Source: SIG469 sp964541215 (GTDB lineage Bacteria; Bacillota; Clostridia; Oscillospirales; Oscillospiraceae). From it: a stretch of 34,464 bases of DNA. The stretch is taken from the NCBI GenBank assembly GCA_964541215.1, contig CAZIPP010000006.1, positions 1-34,464 on the forward strand, given 5' to 3'. Below, one piece after another: positions 8,568 through 17,906 of the stretch. A model generated the notes under the pieces. That model was not told the origin of the DNA and ran no database searches. It saw only the letters and a program-made list of their open reading frames with translations. The first letter of the stretch is position 1; each line of letters begins with the position of its first letter. The position numbers and the translations under genes were made by a program.

Positions 8568-9888
8568 AGCAACTGTTATTGGAGCCGGTCTCGCCGGCTG
8601 TGAAGCTGCATGGCAGCTGGCAAAACGAAATATTGAAGTTACCCTGATCGAAATGAAGCCGGAAAAGAAAACGCCCGCTCACAGCGCGGATACCTTTGCG
8701 GAACTGGTATGTTCCAATTCGCTCAGAAGCGATCGGCTGGAAAACGCTGTTGGTCTTCTTAAAGAAGAGATGCGCCGTCTTGGCAGCCTTATCATTGAAT
8801 GTGCCGATGAGAACAGGGTGGAAGCGGGCGGAGCGCTGGCGGTGGACAGAAACGGGTTTTCTGCTGCCGTTACCGCAAAGATAGAAAGCTGCCCGCTCAT
8901 CACTGTTCAGCACAGGGAAGTGACTGAGATACCCAAAGAAGGCTGGACTATAGTAGCCTCCGGCCCTCTTACAGCCGATGCACTGGCTGAGGATATCCGA
9001 CGCTACTTCGGCGGTGCGAAATACCTGAGCTTTTTCGACGCGGCAGCTCCTCTCGTAAGCTTTGACAGCATAGATATGGAAAATGCTTTTTTTGCTTCAC
9101 GCTATGACAGGGGAACGCCCGACTATATCAATTGTCCCATGGACAAGGAGCAGTATACTGCCTTTCAGGAAGCACTGGTAAACGCTCAGGAAGCGGAGGT
9201 CCACGGCTTTGAAGACAGCAGTGTCTTTGAAGGATGTATGCCCATAGAGGTCATGGCGCGCAGGGGAGTGGATACCATGCGCTACGGTCCCATGAAGCCC
9301 GTAGGACTGACAGATCCCCGTACCGGCAAGGAAGCATATGCTGTTGTTCAGCTGCGCAAGGACAATCAGACAGGAACTATTTACAACATCGTAGGCTTTC
9401 AGACTCACCTGAAGTTTCCGGAGCAGAAACGTGTATTCTCAATGATACCCGCCCTGAAAGACGCGGAGTTTCTGCGCTATGGTGTTATGCACAGGAATAC
9501 TTACATCGATTCGCCCAGACTTTTGGGCAAAAACTTCTCTGTGAAGGACGAACCCAGACTGGCATTTGCCGGTCAGATGACCGGTGTTGAAGGCTATGTT
9601 GAATCCGCTGCATCGGGATATCTGGCAGCTGCTGCCATGGCTTGCCGCATTTTGGGTGAGCCGGAACCTGATTTTACAGGAAAAACTGCCATAGGTGCGT
9701 TGGCTGCCTATGTATCTGATCCGTCAGTAACGAAATTCCAGCCCATGAACGTGAATTTCGGTATTATGGATCAGTTGGAGTACAGAGTAAAAGGAAAGAA
9801 GAACAAATATGCTGAGGTAGCCAAGCGTTCGCTTGAGCTTATCGACCGGTTTGTGGGAAAGGAAAAAGCAGATGAAGATAATTGTTGA
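8560..9888 (+). CDS. trmFO: Methylenetetrahydrofolate-tRNA-(uracil-5-)-methyltransferase
   Basis: A 442-residue flavoprotein that makes 5-methyluridine at position 54 of tRNA using methylenetetrahydrofolate and FAD. The N-terminal FAD fold is visible as VIGAGLAGCEAAWQLAKR followed by the acidic strand end LIEMKP. The family blocks AELVCSNSLRSDRLENAVG and GYVESAASGYLAAAAMACR are both present. Length is typical. Its start overlaps topA and its end overlaps plsX by 17 bases, so the three genes are probably translated from one message. The topA-trmFO order is common in Firmicutes. Confidence 0.95.
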   Translation: MNKATVIGAGLAGCEAAWQLAKRNIEVTLIEMKPEKKTPAHSADTFAELVCSNSLRSDRLENAVGLLKEEMRRLGSLIIECADENRVEAGGALAVDRNGFSAAVTAKIESCPLITVQHREVTEIPKEGWTIVASGPLTADALAEDIRRYFGGAKYLSFFDAAAPLVSFDSIDMENAFFASRYDRGTPDYINCPMDKEQYTAFQEALVNAQEAEVHGFEDSSVFEGCMPIEVMARRGVDTMRYGPMKPVGLTDPRTGKEAYAVVQLRKDNQTGTIYNIVGFQTHLKFPEQKRVFSMIPALKDAEFLRYGVMHRNTYIDSPRLLGKNFSVKDEPRLAFAGQMTGVEGYVESAASGYLAAAAMACRILGEPEPDFTGKTAIGALAAYVSDPSVTKFQPMNVNFGIMDQLEYRVKGKKNKYAEVAKRSLELIDRFVGKEKADEDNC

Positions 9889-10894
9889 CGCCATGAGCGG
9901 TGACAACGCGCCACAGGCAATGGTCAATGGCGCGCTTCTGGCCGCCAGGGAACTTGACGCTGATATCATCCTTGTTGGACGTGGAGAAGATATCTTAAAG
10001 GTAATGCAGCAGCAGGGGATAACCACCTTGCCCAAGGGAGTCGCGATCTCCAACGCTACGCAGGTGGTGGATATGTGCGACAGTGCAACATCTGTGCTGA
10101 AGGAGTACCCGGATTCTTCTATGGTCCGCGGACTCAAACTTCTGGCAGAAGGAGAAGGCGATGCATTCGTTTCTGCCGGCAACACCGGTGCGCTTTTGAC
10201 TGCCGCTACCCTTACTGTCAAGCGCATAAAAGGCATTAGACGTGCTGCTTTGGCTCCTGTGCTGCCCTCATCTTCCGGCGGCGTGGTACTTATCGACTGC
10301 GGTGCGAATGCTGAATGCAACACCGAATATCTGACTCAGTTCGCGTTCATGGGCAATTATTATGCCAGAAAAGAGCTGGGACTGGAAAATCCCCGCATCG
10401 GTCTTCTCAATAACGGCACAGAGCCGTCCAAGGGCACCGAACTGCAAAAGCAGACATACGCGATATTGCAGACCGCAAAGGAGCAGGGAAAGCTGAACTT
10501 CATCGGCAATGTTGAGGCAAGAGGTGTACCCAACGGTGAGGTGGACGTAGTGGTTGCTGACGGGTTTGCCGGAAACGTCCTGCTCAAATCCATTGAGGGC
10601 GTTGCCATATTTATGAGCGGTGAACTGAAAAGCATCTTCAAAAAGAACATCATCACCAAGCTGGCTGCTCTGATGGTGGGCTCCGGAATAAAGACCATGA
10701 AAAAGAAAATGGATTACACCGAAGTGGGCGGCACCATGCTGCTGGGCATTTCCAAGCCCGTCATCAAAGCTCACGGTTCCAGCAATGACTATGCATTCCG
10801 CAGCGCTATACTGCAGGCAGCAAGAGCAGTTCAGTCCGGCATTTGTGAGGATATCGCCGGAAATATCGATGACATAAAGGCGGCAGTGCAATGA
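9872..10894 (+). CDS. plsX: Phosphate acyltransferase PlsX
   Basis: A 340-residue enzyme that converts acyl-ACP to acyl-phosphate for phospholipid synthesis. Family blocks visible are IIVDAMSGDNAPQAMVNGA at the N-terminus, DSSMVRGLKLLAEGEGDAFV with SAGNTGALL after it, and VVADGFAGNVLLKSIEG. I chose ATG 9872 because an AAGGAA lies just upstream and the protein then begins MKIIVDAMSGD as in homologues. The start is inside the end of trmFO, and the stop overlaps rnc by ATGA. The gene for acyl carrier protein, usually next, is absent. Confidence 0.95.
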   Translation: MKIIVDAMSGDNAPQAMVNGALLAARELDADIILVGRGEDILKVMQQQGITTLPKGVAISNATQVVDMCDSATSVLKEYPDSSMVRGLKLLAEGEGDAFVSAGNTGALLTAATLTVKRIKGIRRAALAPVLPSSSGGVVLIDCGANAECNTEYLTQFAFMGNYYARKELGLENPRIGLLNNGTEPSKGTELQKQTYAILQTAKEQGKLNFIGNVEARGVPNGEVDVVVADGFAGNVLLKSIEGVAIFMSGELKSIFKKNIITKLAALMVGSGIKTMKKKMDYTEVGGTMLLGISKPVIKAHGSSNDYAFRSAILQAARAVQSGICEDIAGNIDDIKAAVQ

Positions 10895-11559
10895 AGCAGC
10901 TTCAGCAGAAGATAGGATACACATTCAAAAATGAACAATTGCTCAAAGCAGCATTTATCCACAGCTCCTATGTCAACGAAAACAGAGACAAGGTCAAAGA
11001 GAGCAACGAGCGCCTCGAATTTTTGGGCGATTCTGTGCTTGGCTTTATAACAGCTGAGGAGCTTTATCTCAAAAATCCGGATACGCCGGAAGGAGACCTG
11101 TCCCGCAAAAGGGCATCGCTGGTGTGTGAAAAGAGTCTTTATGAAACTGCCCGGCAGCTGAAATTCGGCAATTACCTTTTGCTTGGTAAAGGTGAAGACC
11201 TTGGCGGAGGACGTGAAAGACCGTCTATCCTTGCCGATGCGGTCGAAGCGGTCATTGCCGCAATGTATCTTGACGGGGGCATAGAGCCTGCCAAGGAATT
11301 TGTTTTGAAGTTTATTCTCAGCAACCCCGATAAAGCCGACACCGGAGACTATAAAACTCAGCTTCAGGAGCTGGTGCAGCGTGAAAAGGAGCAGGTGCTT
11401 CAGTACCATATGTCCGGTCAGTCCGGTCCGGACCATGATAAGCGCTTTGATTTTCAGGTGCTGCTGAACGGCAGCGTTGTCGGTGAAGGTTCCGGCAGGA
11501 CAAAGAAGGAAGCGGAGCAGATGGCTGCAAGATCCGCTATAAAAAATCTGTATGAATAA
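10891..11559 (+). CDS. rnc: Ribonuclease III
   Basis: A 222-residue double-strand-specific RNase that processes rRNA precursors. The signature ERLEFLGDSVLGF (residues 40-52) and the second acidic cluster ILADAVEAVIAAMYLDGG are visible. A C-terminal double-stranded-RNA-binding domain runs from about residue 150, ending with KKEAEQMAARSAIKNLYE. The ATG overlaps the plsX stop. It is the last gene before a 207-base gap that carries repeats, so the upstream operon may end here. Confidence 0.96.
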   Translation: MKQLQQKIGYTFKNEQLLKAAFIHSSYVNENRDKVKESNERLEFLGDSVLGFITAEELYLKNPDTPEGDLSRKRASLVCEKSLYETARQLKFGNYLLLGKGEDLGGGRERPSILADAVEAVIAAMYLDGGIEPAKEFVLKFILSNPDKADTGDYKTQLQELVQREKEQVLQYHMSGQSGPDHDKRFDFQVLLNGSVVGEGSGRTKKEAEQMAARSAIKNLYE

Positions 11560-11564
11560 ACGAC

Positions 11565-11580
11565 CTCTGTTTTTACAGAG
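11565..11580 (+). terminator. Weak hairpin after rnc
   Basis: CTCTGT at 11565-11570 and ACAGAG at 11575-11580 enclose four T residues. The stem is only 6 bp and no T-run follows, so it is at best a weak terminator. The larger hairpin at 11696-11739 is the better candidate for ending the transcript. Confidence 0.3.
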
Positions 11581-11613
11581 CGAAAACACGAAAAATTCTG
11601 ATTTTAATGCTGC

Positions 11614-11703
11614 GCTGCCATTTTGACAAAGCGCAGCGACCGAGAAATCCCCTATTCAAGCAACGCTGTCATTTCGAAGAAGCGGAGCGACTGAGAAATC
11701 CCC
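11614..11703. repeat. Two tandem copies of a dispersed intergenic repeat
   Basis: Two similar units, 11614-11652 and 11665-11703, are offset by 51 bases. Both begin GCTG(C/T)CATTT(T/C)GA and end GAGAAATCCCC, with a GCG(C/G)AGCGAC core. The same end sequence appears at 24380 and, shortened, at 32800, so this is a dispersed family. No coding potential is visible. Confidence 0.75.
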
Positions 11704-11739
11704 ATCTTAAGACGAAAAAACGTCACAGGATGGGGATTT
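11696..11739 (+). terminator. Compound hairpin between rnc and the radical SAM gene
   Basis: AAATCCCCATC (11696-11706) pairs with GATGGGGATTT (11729-11739), and an inner GACG/CGTC pair (11711-11714/11721-11724) encloses six A residues. The outer left arm is formed by the end of the second repeat copy. It is followed by TGCAGG rather than a T-run, so termination is plausible but unproven. It may instead be part of the repeat's own fold. Confidence 0.45.
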
Positions 11740-11766
11740 TGCAGGTAATACAAAAGGAACGATCCT

Positions 11767-12768
11767 ATGGCTAAACTTAGAATAATCCCCATATTCGTCC
11801 CCCATTTGGGCTGCCCCAGAGCCTGCGTCTTCTGCAATCAGCGCAGGATTTCCGGAGTTACGGCGGAGACCACCGGGGAGATGGTGAAAAAAGAGATAGA
11901 GTCTGCCCTGCAGCGTATTGGTGACCGGTCTGCTCAGGTGGCGTTCTATGGCGGCAGCTTTACAGCCATTGAACGGGAAAAACAGGAAGCTCTGCTGGCT
12001 GCGGCTTATGAGTATGTGCAAAACGGAAGAGTTACAGGCATCCGCCTTTCGACCAGACCCGATGCTGTTGATGACGAGGTTATTGAAAGACTGAAACGCT
12101 ATTGCGTGGATACGGTGGAACTGGGCTGCCAGTCGATGGATGATGAGGTTCTTCGCCTGAGCAAAAGAGGACATGATGGACAGACCTGCAAAAAGGCTGC
12201 CTTGATGCTCAAAGAGGCCGGCTTTAAGGTCATCTTGCAGATGATGACCGGACTGCCGGGAGACGACGGAAGTCAGAGCATTGATACAGCAAGAAAAATG
12301 GTTGACATAAAACCTGACGGCGTCCGCATCTATCCCACTGTGGTGGTCAGGGATACCGAGCTTTTTGACCTGTGGGAATCAGGGGAGTATCAGGAACACA
12401 CTGTGCAGGACGCGGTCGAGCTGTGTGCTGTACTTTGCGGAATGTTTGATGACGCGGGAATACCTGTTATTCGGCTTGGTCTGAATCCAACGGAGGAACT
12501 GTCCGGGGGTGCGGCAGCCGCAGGCGCGTATCATCCCGCTCTGGGTGAGCTGGTGCGCAGCCGAATGTGGCTCGACAGGCTGAGAAAGCTTCTGGACGGG
12601 AAAAAGCTGCCTCAGGATATTACGATAGTTGTCCCGAAGGGGACGGTATCCTATTGCGTAGGACAAAAGAAGACCAACATCCGGACGCTGAAATCGGAAT
12701 ACAGTCTGCGGAACATAAAAATTAAGGAATCAGACCGGTCGAACGGTGATATTTCCTTGCATTTTTAG
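11767..12768 (+). CDS. Radical SAM protein (Elp3-like fold), function unknown
   Basis: A 333-residue protein with a radical SAM iron-sulfur motif CPRACVFC (C16, C20, C23), followed by AFYGGSFTAIE and a STRPDAV strand typical of the Elp3/MiaB-like radical SAM barrel. It would bind a 4Fe-4S cluster and cleave S-adenosylmethionine. There is no acetyltransferase domain as in true Elp3, and the substrate is unknown. Proteins of this kind are often found between rnc and smc in Clostridia, which fits the context. AAAGGAAC precedes the ATG. Confidence 0.85.
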   Translation: MAKLRIIPIFVPHLGCPRACVFCNQRRISGVTAETTGEMVKKEIESALQRIGDRSAQVAFYGGSFTAIEREKQEALLAAAYEYVQNGRVTGIRLSTRPDAVDDEVIERLKRYCVDTVELGCQSMDDEVLRLSKRGHDGQTCKKAALMLKEAGFKVILQMMTGLPGDDGSQSIDTARKMVDIKPDGVRIYPTVVVRDTELFDLWESGEYQEHTVQDAVELCAVLCGMFDDAGIPVIRLGLNPTEELSGGAAAAGAYHPALGELVRSRMWLDRLRKLLDGKKLPQDITIVVPKGTVSYCVGQKKTNIRTLKSEYSLRNIKIKESDRSNGDISLHF

Positions 12769-12785
12769 CTTTATACTGGTAAAAT
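12757..12785 (+). promoter_or_regulatory. Candidate smc promoter
   Basis: TTGCAT at 12757-12762 and TAAAAT at 12780-12785 are 17 bases apart. The -35 box lies inside the last codons of the radical SAM gene. It would start transcription about 30 bases before smc. Confidence 0.55.
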
Positions 12786-12821
12786 AAATCAGTTGAACAT
12801 TTATTTTTGCGAGGTGCCTTC

Positions 12822-15800
12822 ATGTACTTAAAAGCGCTTGAAATACAAGGCTTCAAATCCTTCCCCGATAAAACGGTGCTGACTTTCGGCAGCGATATAA
12901 CCGGTATCGTGGGACCCAACGGCAGCGGAAAATCGAATATCTCCGACGCTATCAGATGGGTCATGGGTGAAATGAGCACCAAAGCCCTTCGCGGCGGCAA
13001 AATGGAAGATGTTATATTTGGCGGCACCATCAAGCGCCCTCAAGTGGGATATGCCGAAGTGTCGCTGGTAATAGACAACTCGGCAAATATCTTCCCTTTG
13101 GAAACTCCCGAGGTCATGGTGACCCGCCGTTATTTCAGATCAGGAGACAGTGAGTACTATATCAACAAGCAGTCTGCCAGACTGAAGGATATCGTTGAGC
13201 TGTTCATGGACACCGGTCTTGGCAGAGAAGGCTATTCTCAGATCGGTCAGGGCAAGATCGATGAGATCATTTCTGTCAAAAGCTCTGAACGACGGGAGAT
13301 ATTTGAAGAGGCGGCAGGTATTTCAAAGTACCGCCATCGTAAGGAAGAATCCGAACGCAAGCTTAAAAACACTCAGGACAATCTTACCCGCATCAACGAC
13401 AAAATAGCTGAGCTGGAGCTGTCTGTGGAGCCTTTGCGTGAGCAGGCGGAAAAGGCAAAGAGATACCTTATCCTGCGCGATGAGCTGAGAAGCCTTGAGG
13501 TAACGGTATGGCTGGATAATCTGGCAAAGCACAAGGTAACTGCGGCAAAAGCTGTGGCGGATTACGAAACTGCCAAACTGCAGTCTGAGCAGGTGCAGAA
13601 CGAGCTGGATCAGCTCTATGCCGATTCCAATGCGGTTACGGAAAAAATGCGAGAGTGCGAAAACGATATAGAGCAGGCTCGCACTCAGCTTTCTTCTCTT
13701 GAATCGGAAGGCGCGGAAACAGAGAGCGCCATTGCTGTTGCTCACACCAATCTTGAAAACTGTCAGACAAATCTGGAAAAACTGCGCAAGGATCTGTCTG
13801 ATCAGAGCGACAGGAGCGGCGGCATTATTGCTCAGCTGGAAAGCAGACGCGCCCGCATAGCGGAGATAGAGCAGGAAATAGCCGGGAAACAGAAAGAACG
13901 TGCTGAGATATCCGATAAGACTGATGCTTTGGCAGCGAGTGCCGGTGACCTGAATCAGCGTTTGGACGCTCTCAAGGCGCAGCAGACGGACAAGCTTGAG
14001 CAGGCCGCTCATCTTGAGACGGAAATATCAAATCTTGCAGGCAGCGCACAGATGCTTTACGACCGTGATGGCGACATCAGCTGTGAACTTGGAAGCCTGA
14101 CAGAGAAAAAGAGTGAAGCTCAAAAAGAACTGGACAGCTGCACTGACGCTTTGAAAGAGGCGGAGGAAAAGGTTCAGTCCTTGACCAATACAGTAAACGG
14201 TTATCAGCTCCGTATGAAGGCTCGCGGTGAAAAGGCAGACGGCCTCAGCCAGAAGCTGATGAAGCTGACTGTGGATCGCCAGTCTCTGCAGGGACGCATA
14301 GATATGCTTGCCGAAATGGAGCGGGATTACGAGGGCTATAATAAAGCGGTTCGTCTTGTTATGGCAGAGAGTGAAAAGGGACGGCTGAGAAACGTTTATG
14401 CTCCCGTTTCCAAGCTTGTGCAGACAGATGACCAGTATACCGTTGCCATAGAGACAGCTCTTGGTTCCTCCATGCAGAGCATCGTTGTTGAGTCAGAGAC
14501 CGACGGCAAAAACGCTATCGAGTTTTTGAAAAGAAGAGATGGCGGCAGAGCCACCTTTCTCCCTGTAACTGCCATAAAGGGCAGCCGTATAAATGAATCA
14601 GGACTTGAAAACCAGCCCGGGTTTGAGGGCATTGCCTGTGATCTGGTCAGGTTTGATAAACGCTTTGAAGGCATATTCCGCAATCTTTTGGGAAGAACTG
14701 TTATTGCGGAAAATCTTGACAAAGCCATAGCCATAGCAAAAAAGTACTCCCATCGGTTCAGAATAGTCACCCTGGATGGTCAGGTGCTGAACTCCGGCGG
14801 TTCCATGACCGGCGGCAGTACCTCCAGAAATTCGGGTATTTTGTCCCGAGCCAACGAGCTGAAACGGTTGAGCCGGCAGATGGAGCTTCTGAAAAAAGAC
14901 CACGAAGAGCTTGAACAGCAAATGGCTGAAGCTCGCCGTCAGGCAGAAGCTGTTGAGTACGAGCTGACCGTAGCCAAAGACGAGCTTAGAACCGCACAGG
15001 ACGAAGTGCTGAAGCTTCAGGGGCAGGAAGGGCAGTACCGTCTGCTTTGCGAAAGCATTGAAGAAGCTGAGAGCAATCTGAAGACCGAAGCAGAGGGGAT
15101 CAAAAAGAAGCTCGACGAAAACGGCGAAAAGATAAATATTCTGCGCTGCGAAAGCGACAAGCTTAAAGAAGAAGCCGAGGATGTCCAGCAGCAGTACACC
15201 CTGCTTGCCGGAAATGCCCGGGAGCTGGAAGAAGAAAACAACAGTCTGGCAGACGCATTGGCGGCAATACGTGCTGCGCAGGCAGCTCTCGAAGCGGAGC
15301 AGTCTGCCACTGCCGGCGGAATTACCGAGCTGCAATCGCTGGCTGCTGCCATCGAAGGTGACCGTGAGCAGAGTGAAAAAGCTGCTTTGGAACTGGAAGC
15401 TCAGATCGATACGGTGCAAAAGGATATAGTCCGCCTTACCGGTGAGCTTGAGCAGAACCACAAACAGATACAGGAAGCGGAAAGTGCTCTCCGGGCTCTT
15501 ATCGAAAGCAAGCTTGAGCTGGAGGGCGAACGTATCAGAATAGACAGAGCTGTTCAGGAAAAGAGCCGTCAGCTCATCGTTGTGGAGCGAGAGACAGCAC
15601 GGCTTGAGCAGAAAAAGGCAACTGCTGAGATAGAAGAGAAACAGATAATTGACAAGCTCTGGGACAACTACGAGCTTACCGTTACATCAGCAGAAAAAAT
15701 ACGCCTTGAGGACATGAGCACTTCAAAGGCAAATAAGCGTATCAGCGAGATAAAGAAAGAAATAAGCTCGCTGGGAACTCCCAATATCGGCGCTATAGAC

Positions 15801-16391
15801 GAGTTTGAACGGGTCAATACACGCTATGAATTTCTTACCGGTCAGCGTGATGATGTGGAAACAGCAAAGGCTGAACTGGAAGGCATCATCAACGATATAA
15901 CCTCACAGATGAAGGAGATCTTTGTCCAGCAGTTTGCGCTTATAAACGAAAGCTTCAAATCCACCTTTACCGAGATATTCGGCGGCGGCAAAGCAGAGCT
16001 TATACTGGAAGATGAAAACGATGTTCTCGGCTGCGGTATCGAGATCAAGGTACAGCCTCCCGGAAAACAGGTCAAGACCATAACCCTGCTGTCCGGCGGT
16101 GAAAAGGCCTTCGTTGCCATTGCGCTGTATTTTTCCATACTCAAGGTCAGCCCAACGCCTTTCTGCGTAATGGACGAGATAGACGCTGCGCTTGACGACA
16201 ACAATGTCCGTCGGTTTGCATCATACCTTCGCAAACTGTCAGACAAGACACAGTTTATCGTCATCACTCACCGCCGGGGAACCATGGAAGAAGCCGATGT
16301 GCTTTATGGCGTTACCATGCAGGAACAGGGCGTTTCCAAAATGCTTACGCTGGATCTGGATCAGATGTCCAGACAGATGAAGATAAACTGA
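12822..16391 (+). CDS. smc: Chromosome segregation/condensation ATPase SMC
   Basis: A 1189-residue SMC protein, the ATPase core of the condensin complex with ScpA/ScpB. The Walker A site is GPNGSGKS (about 31-38). Long coiled coils follow, interrupted by a hinge around residues 510-660 (GSSMQSIVVESETDG). The C-terminal head carries the ABC signature LLSGGEKAF and the Walker B region FCVMDEIDAALDDNN (about 1088-1130). I chose ATG 12822 because GAGGTG lies 5 bases upstream and the protein then starts MYLKALEIQGFKSF as usual; an ATG at 12807 precedes that site. Next to ftsY, as in many Firmicutes. Confidence 0.97.
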   Translation: MYLKALEIQGFKSFPDKTVLTFGSDITGIVGPNGSGKSNISDAIRWVMGEMSTKALRGGKMEDVIFGGTIKRPQVGYAEVSLVIDNSANIFPLETPEVMVTRRYFRSGDSEYYINKQSARLKDIVELFMDTGLGREGYSQIGQGKIDEIISVKSSERREIFEEAAGISKYRHRKEESERKLKNTQDNLTRINDKIAELELSVEPLREQAEKAKRYLILRDELRSLEVTVWLDNLAKHKVTAAKAVADYETAKLQSEQVQNELDQLYADSNAVTEKMRECENDIEQARTQLSSLESEGAETESAIAVAHTNLENCQTNLEKLRKDLSDQSDRSGGIIAQLESRRARIAEIEQEIAGKQKERAEISDKTDALAASAGDLNQRLDALKAQQTDKLEQAAHLETEISNLAGSAQMLYDRDGDISCELGSLTEKKSEAQKELDSCTDALKEAEEKVQSLTNTVNGYQLRMKARGEKADGLSQKLMKLTVDRQSLQGRIDMLAEMERDYEGYNKAVRLVMAESEKGRLRNVYAPVSKLVQTDDQYTVAIETALGSSMQSIVVESETDGKNAIEFLKRRDGGRATFLPVTAIKGSRINESGLENQPGFEGIACDLVRFDKRFEGIFRNLLGRTVIAENLDKAIAIAKKYSHRFRIVTLDGQVLNSGGSMTGGSTSRNSGILSRANELKRLSRQMELLKKDHEELEQQMAEARRQAEAVEYELTVAKDELRTAQDEVLKLQGQEGQYRLLCESIEEAESNLKTEAEGIKKKLDENGEKINILRCESDKLKEEAEDVQQQYTLLAGNARELEEENNSLADALAAIRAAQAALEAEQSATAGGITELQSLAAAIEGDREQSEKAALELEAQIDTVQKDIVRLTGELEQNHKQIQEAESALRALIESKLELEGERIRIDRAVQEKSRQLIVVERETARLEQKKATAEIEEKQIIDKLWDNYELTVTSAEKIRLEDMSTSKANKRISEIKKEISSLGTPNIGAIDEFERVNTRYEFLTGQRDDVETAKAELEGIINDITSQMKEIFVQQFALINESFKSTFTEIFGGGKAELILEDENDVLGCGIEIKVQPPGKQVKTITLLSGGEKAFVAIALYFSILKVSPTPFCVMDEIDAALDDNNVRRFASYLRKLSDKTQFIVITHRRGTMEEADVLYGVTMQEQGVSKMLTLDLDQMSRQMKIN

Positions 16392-16410
16392 TCTCAGAAA
16401 GGAATCAAAC

Positions 16411-17310
16411 ATGGGATTTTTTGACAAAATAAAAGAAGGTCTTTCCAAAACAAGAAAGGCCATGAGCCTTGACAATGTTATAGCTTCCTTCAATGGCATA
16501 GACGACGATTTTTACGATGAGCTGGAAGAAAGCCTCATCATGGCTGACCTGGGTGTAGACACATCCATGAAGGCTGTTGAGCTGCTCCGTGAGCGTGTTG
16601 CCATCAATAAATACAGAAGCCCCGAAGAGGTAAAGAACTCCCTTAAGCAGATACTTGTCATGATGCTGAACGTTGGCGACAGCAGCCTGAAAATGGACAC
16701 CAAACCCTCAGTTATCCTGATGATCGGTGTCAACGGTGTGGGTAAGACCACCACCATCGGCAAGCTGGCAAATCAGCTGACAAACGATGGCAAGCGTGTA
16801 CTGCTTTGCGCGGCAGATACCTTCCGTGCCGCGGCTGCCGATCAGCTGGAGATATGGGCAGATCGTGCCAATGTGGATATCGTTCGCCAGAACGAGGGCT
16901 CCGACCCCGCGTCCGTAGTATTTGACGCCATCACATCCGCCAGAGCAAACAAGTCTGATGTCGTCCTGTGTGACACCGCAGGCAGACTGCATAACAAGCA
17001 GAATCTTATGAACGAGCTGAACAAAATAAGCCGTATCATCGATCGCGAGCTGCCCGGCTGCGACAGGGAGACTCTGCTGGTGCTGGACGCAACCACCGGT
17101 CAGAACGGACTTACTCAGGCAAAGCAGTTCAAGGAAGCGGCCGGCGTTACAGGTCTTGTGCTTACCAAGCTTGACGGTACTGCCAAGGGCGGCATAGTTG
17201 TTGCCGTTGCAAACGAGCTTCAGATACCCGTAAAATATATAGGTGTTGGCGAACAGATCGATGATCTGATGCCCTTTGATGCTCACGACTTTGTGGAGGC
17301 GCTGCTGTAA
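16411..17310 (+). CDS. ftsY: Signal recognition particle receptor FtsY
   Basis: A 299-residue SRP GTPase receptor for co-translational membrane targeting. After a short N-terminal helix (MGFFDKIKEGL) comes the NG domain: G1 GVNGVGKT (106-113), ADTFRAAAADQLE, G3 DTAGR (188-192) and G4 TKLDG (252-256). The acidic A domain of the E. coli protein is missing, as is normal in Firmicutes. AAAGGA precedes the start. The stop TAA shares one base with the start of rdgB. Confidence 0.97.
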   Translation: MGFFDKIKEGLSKTRKAMSLDNVIASFNGIDDDFYDELEESLIMADLGVDTSMKAVELLRERVAINKYRSPEEVKNSLKQILVMMLNVGDSSLKMDTKPSVILMIGVNGVGKTTTIGKLANQLTNDGKRVLLCAADTFRAAAADQLEIWADRANVDIVRQNEGSDPASVVFDAITSARANKSDVVLCDTAGRLHNKQNLMNELNKISRIIDRELPGCDRETLLVLDATTGQNGLTQAKQFKEAAGVTGLVLTKLDGTAKGGIVVAVANELQIPVKYIGVGEQIDDLMPFDAHDFVEALL

Positions 17311-17906
17311 TGAAGCTCGTATTGGCCAGTAAAAATAAGAAAAAACTCAAGGAAATGACTGATATCCTGCAACATTTGGGCGTAGAGATCGTCTTACAAT
17401 CAGAGATAGGTATAGATATCGATGTGGACGAGACCGGTACTACCTTTGCTGAAAACGCTTTTTTGAAGGCGGAAGCCGTATGCAAGGCCTGCGGTATGCC
17501 GGCCATCGCAGACGACTCCGGTCTTGTGGTGGACGCGCTTGACGGTCGTCCGGGTGTTTATTCCGCCAGATACGGCGGCGACAAATGTGCCGACGATATC
17601 CAGCGATATGAGCTGCTGCTTTCTGAAATGGAAGGTAATACAAATCGCTCCGCAAGATTTGTAAGCTCTATCTGCTGCGTATTTCCCGATGGACATACCG
17701 TGACTTCCGAGGAAAGCTGTGAAGGCTTCATCACTCACAGCCCTGTCGGTGAAAACGGCTTTGGCTATGATCCCGTCTTCCTGGTCGCCGGTACTGATAT
17801 TACTATGGCGCAAATGACGGAAGAGGAAAAAAACAAGATATCCCACAGAGGAAAGGCAATACGTGCCTTTGAAGAAAAAATGCGTAAGGACGGTGCAATA
17901 TGCTGA
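17310..17906 (+). CDS. rdgB: XTP/dITP pyrophosphatase (RdgB/HAM1)
   Basis: A 198-residue housecleaning enzyme that hydrolyses non-canonical purine triphosphates (ITP, dITP, XTP). Visible family blocks are LASKNKKKLKEM at the N-terminus, ADDSGLVVDALDGRPGVYSA with the catalytic acids, and GENGFGYDPVF near residue 150. Length is typical. The gene starts within the ftsY stop codon and overlaps the next gene by 7 bases. Confidence 0.95.
   Translation: MKLVLASKNKKKLKEMTDILQHLGVEIVLQSEIGIDIDVDETGTTFAENAFLKAEAVCKACGMPAIADDSGLVVDALDGRPGVYSARYGGDKCADDIQRYELLLSEMEGNTNRSARFVSSICCVFPDGHTVTSEESCEGFITHSPVGENGFGYDPVFLVAGTDITMAQMTEEEKNKISHRGKAIRAFEEKMRKDGAIC

Noticed and set aside
11614..11703. CRISPR array
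   Set aside because: Only two diverged copies with a 12-base gap; no spacer-length pattern and no cas genes.
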